Assembly (NCBI GenBank): GCA_003054665.1
Contig: QAYY01000012.1
Coordinates: forward strand, 217,679-281,678
Reading direction: 5' to 3'
Length of the DNA: 64,000 bases
Source of the DNA: Opitutaceae bacterium EW11
GTDB taxonomy: Bacteria > Verrucomicrobiota > Verrucomicrobiia > Opitutales > Opitutaceae
Under the pieces are notes generated by a model that had not been told where the DNA came from, did not search any database, and saw only the letters and a program-made list of their open reading frames with translations. The first letter of the stretch is position 1, and the number at the start of each line of letters is the position of its first letter. This document shows, piece by piece, positions 46,129 to 56,000 of this stretch. The translations under genes and the position numbers were made by a program.

Positions 46129-46626
46129 TCAGAACGCGGGACTCCACTGCAGAACTGCGCCCGCTTCGCTGCGCGCCGACCAATCCTCACGGCTTACAGG
46201 CGAGCCGGCGTTGCCCACAGCGATTGCCTCCGCTTTCAGTTCGTCGAACGTGTGCAGGGCGATGGAGATCTCGGCGTCGTTGGATGATTGCGCGCAGATC
46301 AGAATCTCGTCACGGCCGAGGCGCTCCGCTAACACGCAGGCGTGCTGCAGATCGACCCCGAGCTTTTGGAAGCTCCGGATCAGGAGCGTCTCGGTTTCGA
46401 TGCGCACATGTTTGTGGAGCGGCCCTGCGACGGTGATCCGTTCTCCCCCGGCGTCGATGCCGGTGGAGTGACCATCCGTCCATCCCAAGGTGGAATTCGG
46501 CTGCAACCGCTCGGGGAAAATGGCCGAGACTTTATCGGAGCTGATTCCACCATGTTGCAGGCGGACCAGGATGAGGTCGGCGTGAAGTCGCGAAAGCGCT
46601 GCGGCGAAGACCGAGGTGGGTTGCAT
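46129..46626 (-). CDS. Hypothetical protein, possible general-stress (YflT-like) fold
   Basis: A 165-residue soluble protein from the Met at 46626. Its N-terminus (AAALSRLHADLILVRLQHGGISSDKVSAIFPE) recalls the alpha/beta repeat of YflT/DUF1269-type stress proteins (avoid-clash helix, strand, then ISVLMPD-like end). The rest includes ETETLLIRSFQKLGVDLQHACVLAERLG and ILICAQSSNDAEISIALHTFDELKAEAI. The neighbour is another small stress-linked membrane protein. Assignment is tentative. The upstream extension to 46803 is low quality. Confidence 0.55.
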   Translation of the reverse strand: MQPTSVFAAALSRLHADLILVRLQHGGISSDKVSAIFPERLQPNSTLGWTDGHSTGIDAGGERITVAGPLHKHVRIETETLLIRSFQKLGVDLQHACVLAERLGRDEILICAQSSNDAEISIALHTFDELKAEAIAVGNAGSPVSREDWSARSEAGAVLQWSPAF

Positions 46627-46810
46627 GATTGAGGACGTTGGAGGTTGCGTGTGATTGGACGCCAAGCCGTGTAGCCAATACCGTTCCACTTCGCCGCTTT
46701 TCACGCTAAGCCGCACGTTTGCAGGAGAATCCCGCCGCTCCCTCGCACGCTCCGCACGAGCAGTCCCATGCAAAACGCATCTCAGCCGCCCGCATGGTTG
46801 CACGGTGCAA

Positions 46811-46886
46811 TCCGGAAGACGGAGTACAGAGGTCGGAAGGCAGAGACACTGTCCTCTGGCTTCTGCCTCCCGTCCTCAGCCTTCCG
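46811..46886. repeat. Inverted octamer-type repeat at the 3' end of the DUF2959 gene
   Basis: Left arm about 46813-46848 (CGGAAGAC, GGAGTACA, GAGGTCGG, AAGGCAGA) and right arm about 46851-46886, whose complement reads CGGAAGGC, TGAGGACG, GGAGGCAG, AAGCCAGA. The arms match imperfectly but stay in an 8-bp phase, and the right arm supplies the TGA stop of the DUF2959 gene within GGCTGA. This is the same design as the two arrays in the atp operon with a different core word. Confidence 0.65.
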
Positions 46887-47523
46887 TTTTCATCGAGCGA
46901 ATGAACGCATCGGCCTCACGAATCGAACGCTCCATATCTTCGATGAGTCGGGCGATGTCGTCCTGCAGGCCGCGCGACGTCGCGCTCAGCCCTGCGATAG
47001 CCTGGGCGTTGAGATTGTGCTTCAGGAAAAGCACCTGATCGCGAAATTTCGCGATGATCGGGTCCATGCGGCTCGCGGCCGTTTTCATCGTGGACATCAA
47101 GTCTTCGTACCGGCGTCGCGTTTGATCGTACTGGCGCTCGCTCTGGCGGCGTAGCTCCGGATCGGAGTATTCCTTCAGCTCTTTCTTCCATTCTCCGAAC
47201 AGGGCATCGGAGACGTCGGCGACGGCGGCGATTCGGTCGCGGACCTCCTTGGCGCGTTCTTCGCTGCGCTCGTACTCGCGGTTGAGCTGGTCGTATTTGT
47301 TCTTCAACTCGCCGGTCTCGACGCGAGTGACCGAAATGAACTTCTCCAACGCGCTGGAGAACTGCTCCTTCGCCTGCTCTTGCGCTTTCCGCGCGTCGCC
47401 AACGCGGTCCACCAGGATGTCGCGTTTTGCCACGCCGAATTTCTCCATCGTGTTGTAGTAGACGTTCGAACAGCCCATCAGGAGCAGCGCGGCGAGAAGG
47501 AGGAGCAACGTGGCGCGGTTCAT
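46876..47523 (-). CDS. DUF2959-family lipoprotein
   Basis: A 215-residue lipoprotein: signal peptide with lipobox LLMGC at the N-terminus, then a long charged helical region (RKAQEQAKEQFSSALEKFISVTRVETGELKNKYDQLNREYERSEERA). The NVYYNTMEKFGVAKRDILVDRV and EFSSALE-type blocks match DUF2959. Likely a coiled-coil periplasmic lipoprotein of unknown role. The start at 47523 gives the lipoprotein signal; the frame to 47694 would overlap the divergent ndh start. The stop lies within a palindromic repeat. Confidence 0.88.
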   Translation of the reverse strand: MNRATLLLLLAALLLMGCSNVYYNTMEKFGVAKRDILVDRVGDARKAQEQAKEQFSSALEKFISVTRVETGELKNKYDQLNREYERSEERAKEVRDRIAAVADVSDALFGEWKKELKEYSDPELRRQSERQYDQTRRRYEDLMSTMKTAASRMDPIIAKFRDQVLFLKHNLNAQAIAGLSATSRGLQDDIARLIEDMERSIREADAFIRSMKTEG

Positions 47524-47692
47524 GGCCGCAGAATGTGTCTGTTCGGACGTTTCTGCAACGCGGCCGGATGGCGGGTGCCTGCCCGAGGGGAGGAATCTGA
47601 AACGTGCTCCGAGGCGGGGTGAGCTCGGAGAACGTTCCCGATCCTTCCCCGTGAAGCCCTTGCACGCTGGCGACCTCTGAGCATCGTGCCGC

Positions 47693-49294
47693 ATGAAGTT
47701 CGACGTCGTGATTGCTGGTGGTGGTTTTACGGGCGCCTACTGCGCGCGTGCCCTGGGGAAGATGCTCGGGCATGCGGGCGAAAAACGGGTCGCGATCATC
47801 TCCGAGCGCAACGTGCTCGTATTCCAGCCCATGCTGGCGGAGGTCGCCGGCTCCTCGCTGTCGGTGCTCGATGTCGTCAATCCGCTGCGCCAGTTCTGCC
47901 GGCATGTGAACGTGCTGCAGGGCAGCGTCCAGCGAATCGACTGGGAGCGCCGGGCGCTTGTGCTCGATGGCGGTCGATTCACCCGCAATCACCTCGTCGG
48001 TTTCGAACACCTGGTGCTCGCGCTCGGCAGCGTCACGGACCTCAGCCGGGTTCCCGGGATGGCGGACTATAGCTGGCCGATGAAGACGGTGGCCGACGCC
48101 ATCCGCCTGCGCGCCGCGGTGATCAACCGGCTCGAGGAAGCCAATCTGATCGAGGACCTGGATACACGCCGCAGACTGCTGACGTTCGTGATCGTCGGCG
48201 GCGGGTACACGGGCGTCGAGACGGCAGGCCAGCTCCTCGACCTGCTGCTCGAGTCGAAGATGCTCTACGCAAATCTGCGCGAGGTTCCCCTCCGGGTCGT
48301 GCTCGTCCACAGCCGCGCGCATCTCCTGGAGGAGATCGGCGAACGTTTGGGGGACTACGCGCAGTGCGTGCTCGAAAAGCGCGGGATGGAAGTGCGCCTC
48401 GGCACGCGCGTGACCGAGGTCACGGCCGGAAAAGTCATCCTCGATGACGGCTCGGCCATCGAAGCCCACACGGTTGTCTCCACCGTCGGCAACGCGCCAA
48501 ACCCGATCACGATGGATCTGTGCCAGAAGCTGGGAATTCCAACGGACAAAGGGCGTATCCGCGTGGAGGCGACCATGCGGGTGGTGGGGCAGACGAACCT
48601 CTGGGCTGCGGGGGATGGCGCGTCGGTCCCCTGGGACGATCGAGGGCAGTTGAAGAATTCGCCGCCCACGGCGCAGTTCGCGCTCCGCCAGGGACGCCAA
48701 CTCGCGGAAAACCTCGTTCGTGCGATGCGAGGCGAGCCGCTGCGTCCGTTCAAGTATCGCTACATGGGCCAACTCGCGACGGTGGGACAGCGCGCTGCGG
48801 TGGCGGAGCTGTTTGGATTTCGTTTCAGCGGCTTTATCGCCTGGTGGATGTGGCGCTCGATTTACCTCGCGAAGCTCCCTGGCACGCTTCGAAAGCTCCG
48901 CGTGATGATGGATTGGACGTTCGAGCTGTTCTTCCGCCGCGACATCAGCGTGGTTCAGCCGCCTCCGGAGGACATTCTTCGCTCGATCCACCTCGAGAAG
49001 GGCGAGCTGTTGATTTCGGAAGGCGATCGCTGCCGCGGGATCTTTTTTGTCCGGCGCGGGGCACTGACCCGTGAGCGCAGCGGCGAAGAACCGACGACGC
49101 TCGGACCCGACACCATCGTCGACCAGGAGTGGTCGGACGAGCGCGGTCGCTGGACGATCACACTCACGGCGGCGGAGAGCACCGACATCACGGTGTTCCG
49201 CGGCCGCGCTTTCGAGCTTCTGAAAACACGGCTGCGGCTCGGGCTGCGTGACGAACCCGAAAGCAAGCAGATCCCGACTCTGATCTCGGGGTGA
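47693..49294 (+). CDS. ndh: Type II NADH dehydrogenase with C-terminal cyclic-nucleotide-binding-like domain
   Basis: Single-subunit NADH:quinone oxidoreductase, non-proton-pumping, on the inner membrane face. It has two Rossmann motifs: FAD GGGFTG (about 9-14) and NAD VIVGGGYTGVETAGQ (about 168-182). Quinone/FAD-side motifs include VFQPMLAEVAGSSLS and LWAAGDGASVPW with PPTAQFALRQG. After an amphipathic anchor (FIAWWMWRSIYLAKLPG) the chain runs on about 100 residues longer than usual, into a beta-roll of cyclic-nucleotide-binding type (LEKGELLISEGDRCRGIFFVRRGALTRE, then LGPDTIVDQ). The added domain may sense a ligand. ATG 47693 is divergent from the DUF2959 gene. Confidence 0.9.
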   Translation: MKFDVVIAGGGFTGAYCARALGKMLGHAGEKRVAIISERNVLVFQPMLAEVAGSSLSVLDVVNPLRQFCRHVNVLQGSVQRIDWERRALVLDGGRFTRNHLVGFEHLVLALGSVTDLSRVPGMADYSWPMKTVADAIRLRAAVINRLEEANLIEDLDTRRRLLTFVIVGGGYTGVETAGQLLDLLLESKMLYANLREVPLRVVLVHSRAHLLEEIGERLGDYAQCVLEKRGMEVRLGTRVTEVTAGKVILDDGSAIEAHTVVSTVGNAPNPITMDLCQKLGIPTDKGRIRVEATMRVVGQTNLWAAGDGASVPWDDRGQLKNSPPTAQFALRQGRQLAENLVRAMRGEPLRPFKYRYMGQLATVGQRAAVAELFGFRFSGFIAWWMWRSIYLAKLPGTLRKLRVMMDWTFELFFRRDISVVQPPPEDILRSIHLEKGELLISEGDRCRGIFFVRRGALTRERSGEEPTTLGPDTIVDQEWSDERGRWTITLTAAESTDITVFRGRAFELLKTRLRLGLRDEPESKQIPTLISG

Positions 49295-49363
49295 GAACGT
49301 CCCGCCGCGACGTGCGGCGTCCTCCGTTGACGAGCGAGCGGCGGCTCAGCACTTTCGGCGCCG

Positions 49364-50749
49364 ATGAACCTAGATCGAGCGTGGAAGGTGGGACTTGGCG
49401 CAATCTGGATGGCGGGGATGACGATGGCGCAGCCGGCAGCACCCGCGGCCGCGGGCGAGAAGCTGCTGGTCGACGGCGACCCGATTCCGAAAACGTGGGA
49501 GGCGCCCGAGTACCCGAAGGCACTTCGTGAAGCGAAGACTCAGGGCACGGCCACGGCTTGGTTCGTGGTGGACGAAAACGGGGCAGTGCAAAACCTGCGC
49601 CTGCACGAAGCGACCGACGCCGGTTTCGGCCCGCCCTTGCTCGACGCGATCAAGAAGGCGGCGTTCGAGCCGGCGGTTTCGGCCGGGAAACCTCTTTCGA
49701 TGGACGTGTCGCTGACCTGGAGTTTTCACCTGCCGTACAAGTCGCCGCACCTACCGGATCTGAAACCCCTGCCGAAAACTCCGGCGGTGGCCGAGGTCAC
49801 GCCGAGTCCCACGTATCCAGAACAGCTCAACGTGCGCCGCCTCGATGGAGAAGTGCTGACGGAGATTGTTGTCGGGACCGACGGCTCCGTACGGGAAGCC
49901 AAGGTGCTCAACGCCAGCACATCGGATTTCGTCCGACCAGCTCTGGAAGCGGTGAAGCACTGGAAGTTCCGTCCGGCACGACAGGGCGATCTCGCGATCG
50001 AAGAGCGAAAGATCGCGCCGCTCACGTTCGAATACCAAGCCGGTGTGGACGAAATGAATACCTCGCCGCTCGAGGCGAATGGGCTCGTTCTCCAGCTTCC
50101 GGAAGGTGCGACGGAAAAGTCGCTCTGCGATTCGCCGCCGGCCATCGTCGTTTGGGTCGACCCCGTTTTCCCGCCGGAGCTTTTGAAGTCCGGTGAGCCG
50201 GCGGAGGCCGAGGTGGCCTTTACGGTTAATGCGCAAGGGGTGCCTGAAAACGTTTCCGTACGCAGCGCGTCGCAACCTGACGCGGGGCTTGCGTTGCGCG
50301 CAGCGGTTGATGCCAGCCTTTTCCGGCCCGCCATGCTGCAGGGAAAGACCGTCGAGGTGACACTGGTGCGGAAACACCGTTTCCAGGCGCCGCCCTCCTC
50401 TGCCGAGGGAAACGAGACGGACGAGCAGCGCCTTCTCCGCGCGATGCGTGCGGGCGAAACGGTTGCCTCGGGCAAAGGACTCGACGCGAGAATCCGTCCA
50501 GTCTGGCGGACCATGCCCATCCTGCCTGCGGCGCTGAAGGAGGCCAAAGTCACCGGAAACGCCGAGGTCGAATTCGTCATCGATCGCACGGGACGCGCAA
50601 GGGTCCCGCGGGTGCTTTCCGCCACCCAGCCCGAATTCGGCTGGGCTGCCGCAACCGCTGTTTCCCAATGGGTATTCGATCCGCCGACCCGAGGCGGTCA
50701 ACCCGTCGACGTGCGCATTCGGGTGCCGATGGAATTCAAGCCCGAGTGA
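49364..50749 (+). CDS. Periplasmic protein with four tandem TonB C-terminal-like domains
   Basis: A 461-residue exported protein (signal peptide ending near MAQPAAPA). Four copies of the TonB_C fold are visible, each with a PxYP-like opening, G.....V..V.. strand, SA..P.FG...A..A...W.F.PA block: near residues 48-127, 145-225, 258-335 and 372-461. The third lacks the W.F (reads SLFRPA). No Pro-rich linker and no membrane anchor beyond the signal is seen, so it is unlike a standard TonB that energises receptors; no exbB/exbD is adjacent. A structural or envelope-binding role is inferred. A similar five-copy protein lies at 56.9-58.6 kb. Confidence 0.75.
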   Translation: MNLDRAWKVGLGAIWMAGMTMAQPAAPAAAGEKLLVDGDPIPKTWEAPEYPKALREAKTQGTATAWFVVDENGAVQNLRLHEATDAGFGPPLLDAIKKAAFEPAVSAGKPLSMDVSLTWSFHLPYKSPHLPDLKPLPKTPAVAEVTPSPTYPEQLNVRRLDGEVLTEIVVGTDGSVREAKVLNASTSDFVRPALEAVKHWKFRPARQGDLAIEERKIAPLTFEYQAGVDEMNTSPLEANGLVLQLPEGATEKSLCDSPPAIVVWVDPVFPPELLKSGEPAEAEVAFTVNAQGVPENVSVRSASQPDAGLALRAAVDASLFRPAMLQGKTVEVTLVRKHRFQAPPSSAEGNETDEQRLLRAMRAGETVASGKGLDARIRPVWRTMPILPAALKEAKVTGNAEVEFVIDRTGRARVPRVLSATQPEFGWAAATAVSQWVFDPPTRGGQPVDVRIRVPMEFKPE

Positions 50750-50761
50750 GGCCGTTGCGGG

Positions 50762-52186
50762 TCACTTCCCCAACGGCTCCGGCAGCGAAACGACGATGAA
50801 TTCGTTATCGTCGGGTTCGCCGGAGCCCACGTGCCTGCCGACGCTGAACGGATAGTTGTTGTCGTTGATCACTCCCACCGTCGTCGCGTCAAAGACGACC
50901 AGGCTTTCGATCGTGACGAAGGGCATGCCGAAGGCTCTGCCGACCGCGACGTCTCCGGGCACTCCCGGTCCGGAGATTTCTGCCGGATCGTCGAGGGCAA
51001 GAAGGTCGGCGACGAGCCGCTTCTTCACCTGCGAACCAGGAGCGCCGAGCGCGATTTCATAGATCGCCTTGAAGCCTTTTGGGTCTCCATGGCTGCTGTC
51101 TCGTTCCAGGACGAGGCCGTGGCCTGGCGCGAAGACGACGAAGTCCGGGACGGATATCCCGCGCGCATCGCAGGTGTAGGTGCGAAGGTTCGCGGTGTAC
51201 CGACGTTTCTCGATGTCGAACTCGAAAATCCAGCGAAGGCCGCGTGGATCGCCCGTCAGGGCTTTTTCGAGGATCGGGTACAGAATCCTGCCGTCACACG
51301 AGATGGCCATGCCCTCGAATCCTCCGCTGCCGGGCACGCGGTAAGGGTTTGCCGGCGCGCGCAAATGGCGTTGGCGCCCCGCTTGGAGAAGCCACGGAAT
51401 CGATTCGCTGACCGGCGGAAACGCGCCTCGGCCAACATCGGATGGGGCGAGACGCAACAGGGTGTTCGTCGCCACAGTTTCCGGGTGCACCAGCGTCAGA
51501 AACGCGTTTGTCGCGCGGAACGCACAGGCCTTTTTCCGTGCCGGGTTTTGTGGGGACTGGAGCTCAAAGCCGGGATGGACGGGATCGGGAAGTCCGATGG
51601 GAGCTTCGAGCAGCTTTCCCGTGCTGTCGGTATGGAGCAGATACGGCCCAAACTCGTCTCCAAACCAGAAAGTGCCATCGGCGGCGCGCTGCATCGATTC
51701 CGGATCGAAATCCGCACCGGTCAGCACCCGTTCGCGCGTGAACTGCCCGACGATCGGGAAGGGCACGTGACCGTCGGGATCGCGCAGCTCGAAGTACCCG
51801 AGAACCTGGATCGTGCCGTTCCCCCCGTCGGCGGTTTTCCACCATGGCCGGATACGATAGACGCGAAGACGGAAATCGGCCGAGTTGTCCTGCGCGCCGT
51901 ACCCGTTGTCGCACATCGCGAGGAATGTACCGTCGTGGTCGTCGATCAGCGCCGAAAACCCCTGCACGGGCTGATGCGCGAAAGGCACGGTTTGGTGGTT
52001 TATCGGCCCGGCTCCGACATATTGCCCAGAAATGGGGCCGTCGGAAAATGTGGCGGCCGGCAGGACGGCCCGCGCGATCAGGGTGGAGTGGCCGACGTCG
52101 GATTCGGCGACGAGAGGTGCGACGGCGGATGCTGCGGCAAACGCGCCAAGACCCAGAAGACCGAAGACGGACAACCGCGCGGGCAT
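50762..52186 (-). CDS. Exported esterase-like/phytase-like beta-propeller protein
   Basis: A 474-residue secreted protein with signal peptide (VFGLLGLGAFAAASAVAPLVAE). It matches the esterase-like phytase-associated family: FSALIDDHDGTFLAMCDNGYGAQDNSADF, ADFDPESMQRAADGTFWFGDEFGPYLLHTD, PGSGGFEGMAISCDGRILYPILEKAL, LVLERDSSHGDPKGFKAIYEI, VGVINDNNYPFS. The conserved acidic DNG/GDE and FEGMA motifs are those of the family. Natural substrate is unknown (phosphate esters such as phytate are possible). It converges with the TonB-domain gene, 12 bp apart. Confidence 0.85.
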   Translation of the reverse strand: MPARLSVFGLLGLGAFAAASAVAPLVAESDVGHSTLIARAVLPAATFSDGPISGQYVGAGPINHQTVPFAHQPVQGFSALIDDHDGTFLAMCDNGYGAQDNSADFRLRVYRIRPWWKTADGGNGTIQVLGYFELRDPDGHVPFPIVGQFTRERVLTGADFDPESMQRAADGTFWFGDEFGPYLLHTDSTGKLLEAPIGLPDPVHPGFELQSPQNPARKKACAFRATNAFLTLVHPETVATNTLLRLAPSDVGRGAFPPVSESIPWLLQAGRQRHLRAPANPYRVPGSGGFEGMAISCDGRILYPILEKALTGDPRGLRWIFEFDIEKRRYTANLRTYTCDARGISVPDFVVFAPGHGLVLERDSSHGDPKGFKAIYEIALGAPGSQVKKRLVADLLALDDPAEISGPGVPGDVAVGRAFGMPFVTIESLVVFDATTVGVINDNNYPFSVGRHVGSGEPDDNEFIVVSLPEPLGK

Positions 52187-52381
52187 AACGGATAGACGCT
52201 GCGATGCCGGCCGAGACTTCGCAACCGCGACGTGGCTTTCCGCGTTGGCCGTGGCGACGAGTGAGGAAGGACGGCTTACCTGGCCGAACCGGTAGGGCTA
52301 TCGCGGATAGATGCCGCGCGACGCTGATTCGCAGGTCCGCCCGGTCCGTTTACGCGACGACTGCGCGTAGTTGCGTACTCC

Positions 52382-52960
52382 TTACGGGAACAACCACTGC
52401 TCGTCCCAGGTACCGCCTTCGGCACGTGTGAAGACGATCCGTTCGTGCTGGCGGAACGGCTTCTGCCGCCAGAATTCGATCTTCTCGGGTTTGACCCGGA
52501 ATCCGGACCAGAACGGCGGCCGCGGAACCGACCCGATGGGATAGCGTAGTGCCACACCGGCGACGGCGCGCTCCAGCTCCCAATAGCCCTCCATCGGGCG
52601 GGACTGCTTGGATGCCCATGCGCCGAGCTGACTGAGACGCGGACGGGTGGCGAAATAGGCGTCGGCTTCCTCGTCGCTGACCGGCTTCACGTGACCTTCG
52701 ACACGGACCTGGCGCTCCAGGACGGGCCAGTGAAAGCAGAGCGCGGCGAAAGGATGCGCCTTGAGATCGTTGGCCTTGTGGCTCTCGAGGTTGGTGTAGA
52801 AGACAAAACCGCGGGCATCCACCGCCTTGAGGAGAAGGATGCGGACCGACGGCCTGTTCTCCGCGTCGACGGTCGCGACCGACATCGCGGTGGGCTCGGG
52901 GGCCCCGGCGCGAGTTGCTTCAGCCAGCCACGTTTGGAACTGCGCAATCGGATCCGTCAT
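52382..52960 (-). CDS. pdxH: Pyridoxamine 5'-phosphate oxidase
   Basis: FMN-dependent oxidase forming pyridoxal 5'-phosphate, 192 residues. Family blocks are clear: [78 protein letters not shown], and the C-terminal [18 protein letters not shown] with [13 protein letters not shown] 52960 gives the normal length; the extension to 53005 is not conserved. It follows nifJ on the same strand across a gap with a hairpin. Confidence 0.95.
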   Translation of the reverse strand: MTDPIAQFQTWLAEATRAGAPEPTAMSVATVDAENRPSVRILLLKAVDARGFVFYTNLESHKANDLKAHPFAALCFHWPVLERQVRVEGHVKPVSDEEADAYFATRPRLSQLGAWASKQSRPMEGYWELERAVAGVALRYPIGSVPRPPFWSGFRVKPEKIEFWRQKPFRQHERIVFTRAEGGTWDEQWLFP

Positions 52961-52983
52961 GGGGTGTGGGGCAAAAATGAAGC

Positions 52984-53023
52984 GGGTGCCGGACGACCGT
53001 GGCAAGCACGACGCCCGGCACCC
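52984..53023 (-). terminator. Hairpin between nifJ and pdxH, possible terminator
   Basis: GGGTGCCGG (52984-52992) and CCGGCACCC (53015-53023) are perfect 9-bp complements around a 22-base loop, 15 bp after the nifJ stop on the reverse strand. A TTTTT run lies about 5-10 bases beyond the stem. The long loop and the gap before the T-run make it a weaker candidate than the recA terminator; a processing or attenuation hairpin is possible. Confidence 0.5.
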
Positions 53024-53037
53024 AATGCTGACAGTTG

Positions 53038-56000
53038 TTATTTGGTTTTGCCGTTCGTGCCGGCGGGCGCCGCCGCAGCAGGAGCCGCGGGCTTCTCAGC
53101 GCCTTCCGCGGGGGCCGCATACGACTGGGCCGCGAGCTGCTGGTAGAGCGCGAAGCGGTGGTGAACCGCTTGCTGGGCCTGCTTCTCGAATCCGGCCGCT
53201 TTCTCCGGATCCTTGCGGGCGATCTGCTTGTAGCGGTTTTCCAGACGGGTGAGCTGAGTCAGCTCGCCCTTCGGTGCGGCAGAGTCGAGGACCAGAGGGT
53301 TCTGGTTCTTGTCCGCGCGGCGCGGGTCGTAGCGGAAGAGCGGCCAGTAGCCGGTTTCCACCGCGAGGCGCTGGTGCTCGACGCCATCCTGCAGGTTATA
53401 GCCGTGCGAGATGCAGTGAGCGTAAGCGATGATGAGCGAGGGGCCGGGATAGGCCTCGGCTTCGCGCAGGGCATTGAGCGTCTGGGCGTCTTTGGCGCCG
53501 AGGGCGATGCGCGCGACGTAGACGTTGCCGTAGGTCATGGCGAGGAGACCGAGGTCTTTCTTGCCCGTGGCCTTGCCGGCCATCGTGAACCGCGCAGCGG
53601 CGCCGAGCGGTGTGGCTTTGGAGCACTGGCCGCCGGTGTTGGAGTAAACCTCGGTATCCAGGACCATGATATTCACCTTGCGACCGGAAGCGATCACGTG
53701 GTCGAGGCCGCCGTAGCCGATGTCATAGGCCCAACCGTCGCCGCCGATGATCCAGACGGATTTCTTCACCAGATAGTCGACGGTCTGCTCGAGCTCGCGG
53801 GCATCGGAGCCCTCGATCGAACTGAGCTTGCCGCGGAGTTCGATCAGGCGGGCCCGCTGCGCGACGATCGCGGCGTCGTTGGACTGGTCGGCCGTGAGGA
53901 TCGCTTTTGCGAGGTCCTCGCCGATGCGGGGAGCGAGGCGCTCCAGCAGCTTGTGGGCGCGGGCCTCGCGGCGATCGACGCCCAGACGGACGCCAAGGCC
54001 GAATTCCGCGTTGTCTTCGAAGAGCGAGTTGGCCCAGGCCGGACCACGACCCTCGCGATCTTTCGTGTACGGGGTGGTCGGCAGGTTGCCGCCGAAGATC
54101 GAGGAGCAGCCCGTGGCGTTGGCGATGACGGCGCGGTCGCCGAACAGCTGGGTGAGGAGTTTGATGTACGGAGTCTCACCGCAACCGGCGCAGGCGCCGG
54201 AGAACTCGAACAGCGGATCGAAGAATTGGACCGCTTTGGGCGTGTCGGCCTTGAACTTGGAGCGATCCACCGGGGGCAGCTTGAGGAAGAAATCGAAGTT
54301 CTTCTTCTCCTCGGCGCGCAGCGGAAGCTGCGGCTCCATGTTGATGGCCTTGTGGTTCGCGTCGGTCTTGGACTTTGCCGGGCAAACGTGGACGCAGAGC
54401 TCGCAGCCCGTGCAGTCTTCGGGTGCAACCTGAAGCGTGTAGTTGTTGCCCTTCTGTTCGGAAGAGCGGAACGGCACGGACTTGAACGTCGCGGGCGCGT
54501 TTGTCAGCTCGCGCGGCTCGTAGAACTTGGCGCGGATGGCGGCGTGCGGGCAAACCTCCACGCACTTGTTGCACTGGATGCAGAGCGTGGCGTCCCAAAC
54601 CGGAATCTGGGCGGCGAGGTTGCGTTTCTCGAAGCGAGCCGTGCCAGTCGGCCACGTGCCGTCGATCGGGAAAGCGGAAACAGGCAGAAGGTCGCCGCGG
54701 CCGGAGAGCATCATGCCGGTGACGTTCTTCACGAAATCCGGAGAATCGTCCGGAACTGGAGCCGGACGCCGGTGGCTGGCCGACGCGTGTGCCGGGACCT
54801 GGAGTTCCTTGAGGGCGGCGAGCGCGCGTTCCACGCCAGCGAGATTCTTCTTCACCGTCTCCTCACCCTGCTTGCCGTAGCTCTTCTTGATCGCGGCCTG
54901 GATGCTCTGGAGAGCCTGTTCCAGCGGGAGCACCTTGCTCAGCGCGAAGAAGCAGACCTGCATGATCGTGTTGATACGACCACCGAGCCCGGCTTCGCGG
55001 GCGACTGCGCCGGCGTCGATCGCATAGACGCGGAGCTTCTTGGCGATGATCTCCGACTGCGTTTCCGCGCTGAGGAGATCCCAGGCCCGTTCTGTCGGGA
55101 CTGGAACGTTGAGGAGGAGGGTGCCGCCGGGCTTGCAGAAGTCCAAGACCGGCTGGTTGTCGAGGATGTGGAACTGATGGCAGGCCACAAACTCGGCCTG
55201 GCTGATCAGGTACGGGGCGTAGATGGGCTGAGAACCGAAGCGAAGATGCGACGTCGTGATGCCGCCCGATTTCTTCGAGTCGTAGACGAAATATCCCTGC
55301 GCGTACTGGCCGGCCTCTTCGCCGATGATCTTGATCGTGTTCTTGTTGGCGCCGACGGTTCCGTCGGAACCCAGGCCGAAGAAGACCGCGCGGGTCCGAT
55401 TGGCCGGCTCGATGTCGATCGCCGCATCATAATCGAGCGACGTGCCGGTGACATCGTCGACGATGCCAATGGTGAAACTGTGCTTCGGGCGGGATTTGGA
55501 GAGTTCGTTAAACACTCCCGTGACCATCGCCGGAGTGAACTCCTTCGAGGCCAGACCGTACCGTCCGCCGATCACTTTGAGGCGAGCGCCGTCGAATTTG
55601 CCACCGTTTTCCGAGTCACGCAGAGCGGCAACCACGTCGAGGTAAAGGGGTTCGCCCTGCGCGCCTGGTTCTTTCGTGCGGTCGAGCACCGCGATGGATT
55701 TGACCGATGTGGGCAGTGCGGCGATGAGGTCGGCGACCGGGAACGGGCGGTAGAGCCGGATCTTCACGACGCCGGTCTTTTGACCCTTGCTGTTCAGCCA
55801 AGCAGCGGTCTCGGCGGCGGTTTCGGCGCCGGATCCCATCGCAATGATTACGCGGTCAGCCTGCGGGTGACCGGCGTATTCGACCAGTCCGTAGGAGCGA
55901 CCGGTGAGTTTCGCGAACTGGGCAAAGGTGTCTTTCAGAATGCCGGGAACCGCCTCGTAGTACTTGTTGGCGGCTTCGCGGGCCTGGAAGAACACGTCCG

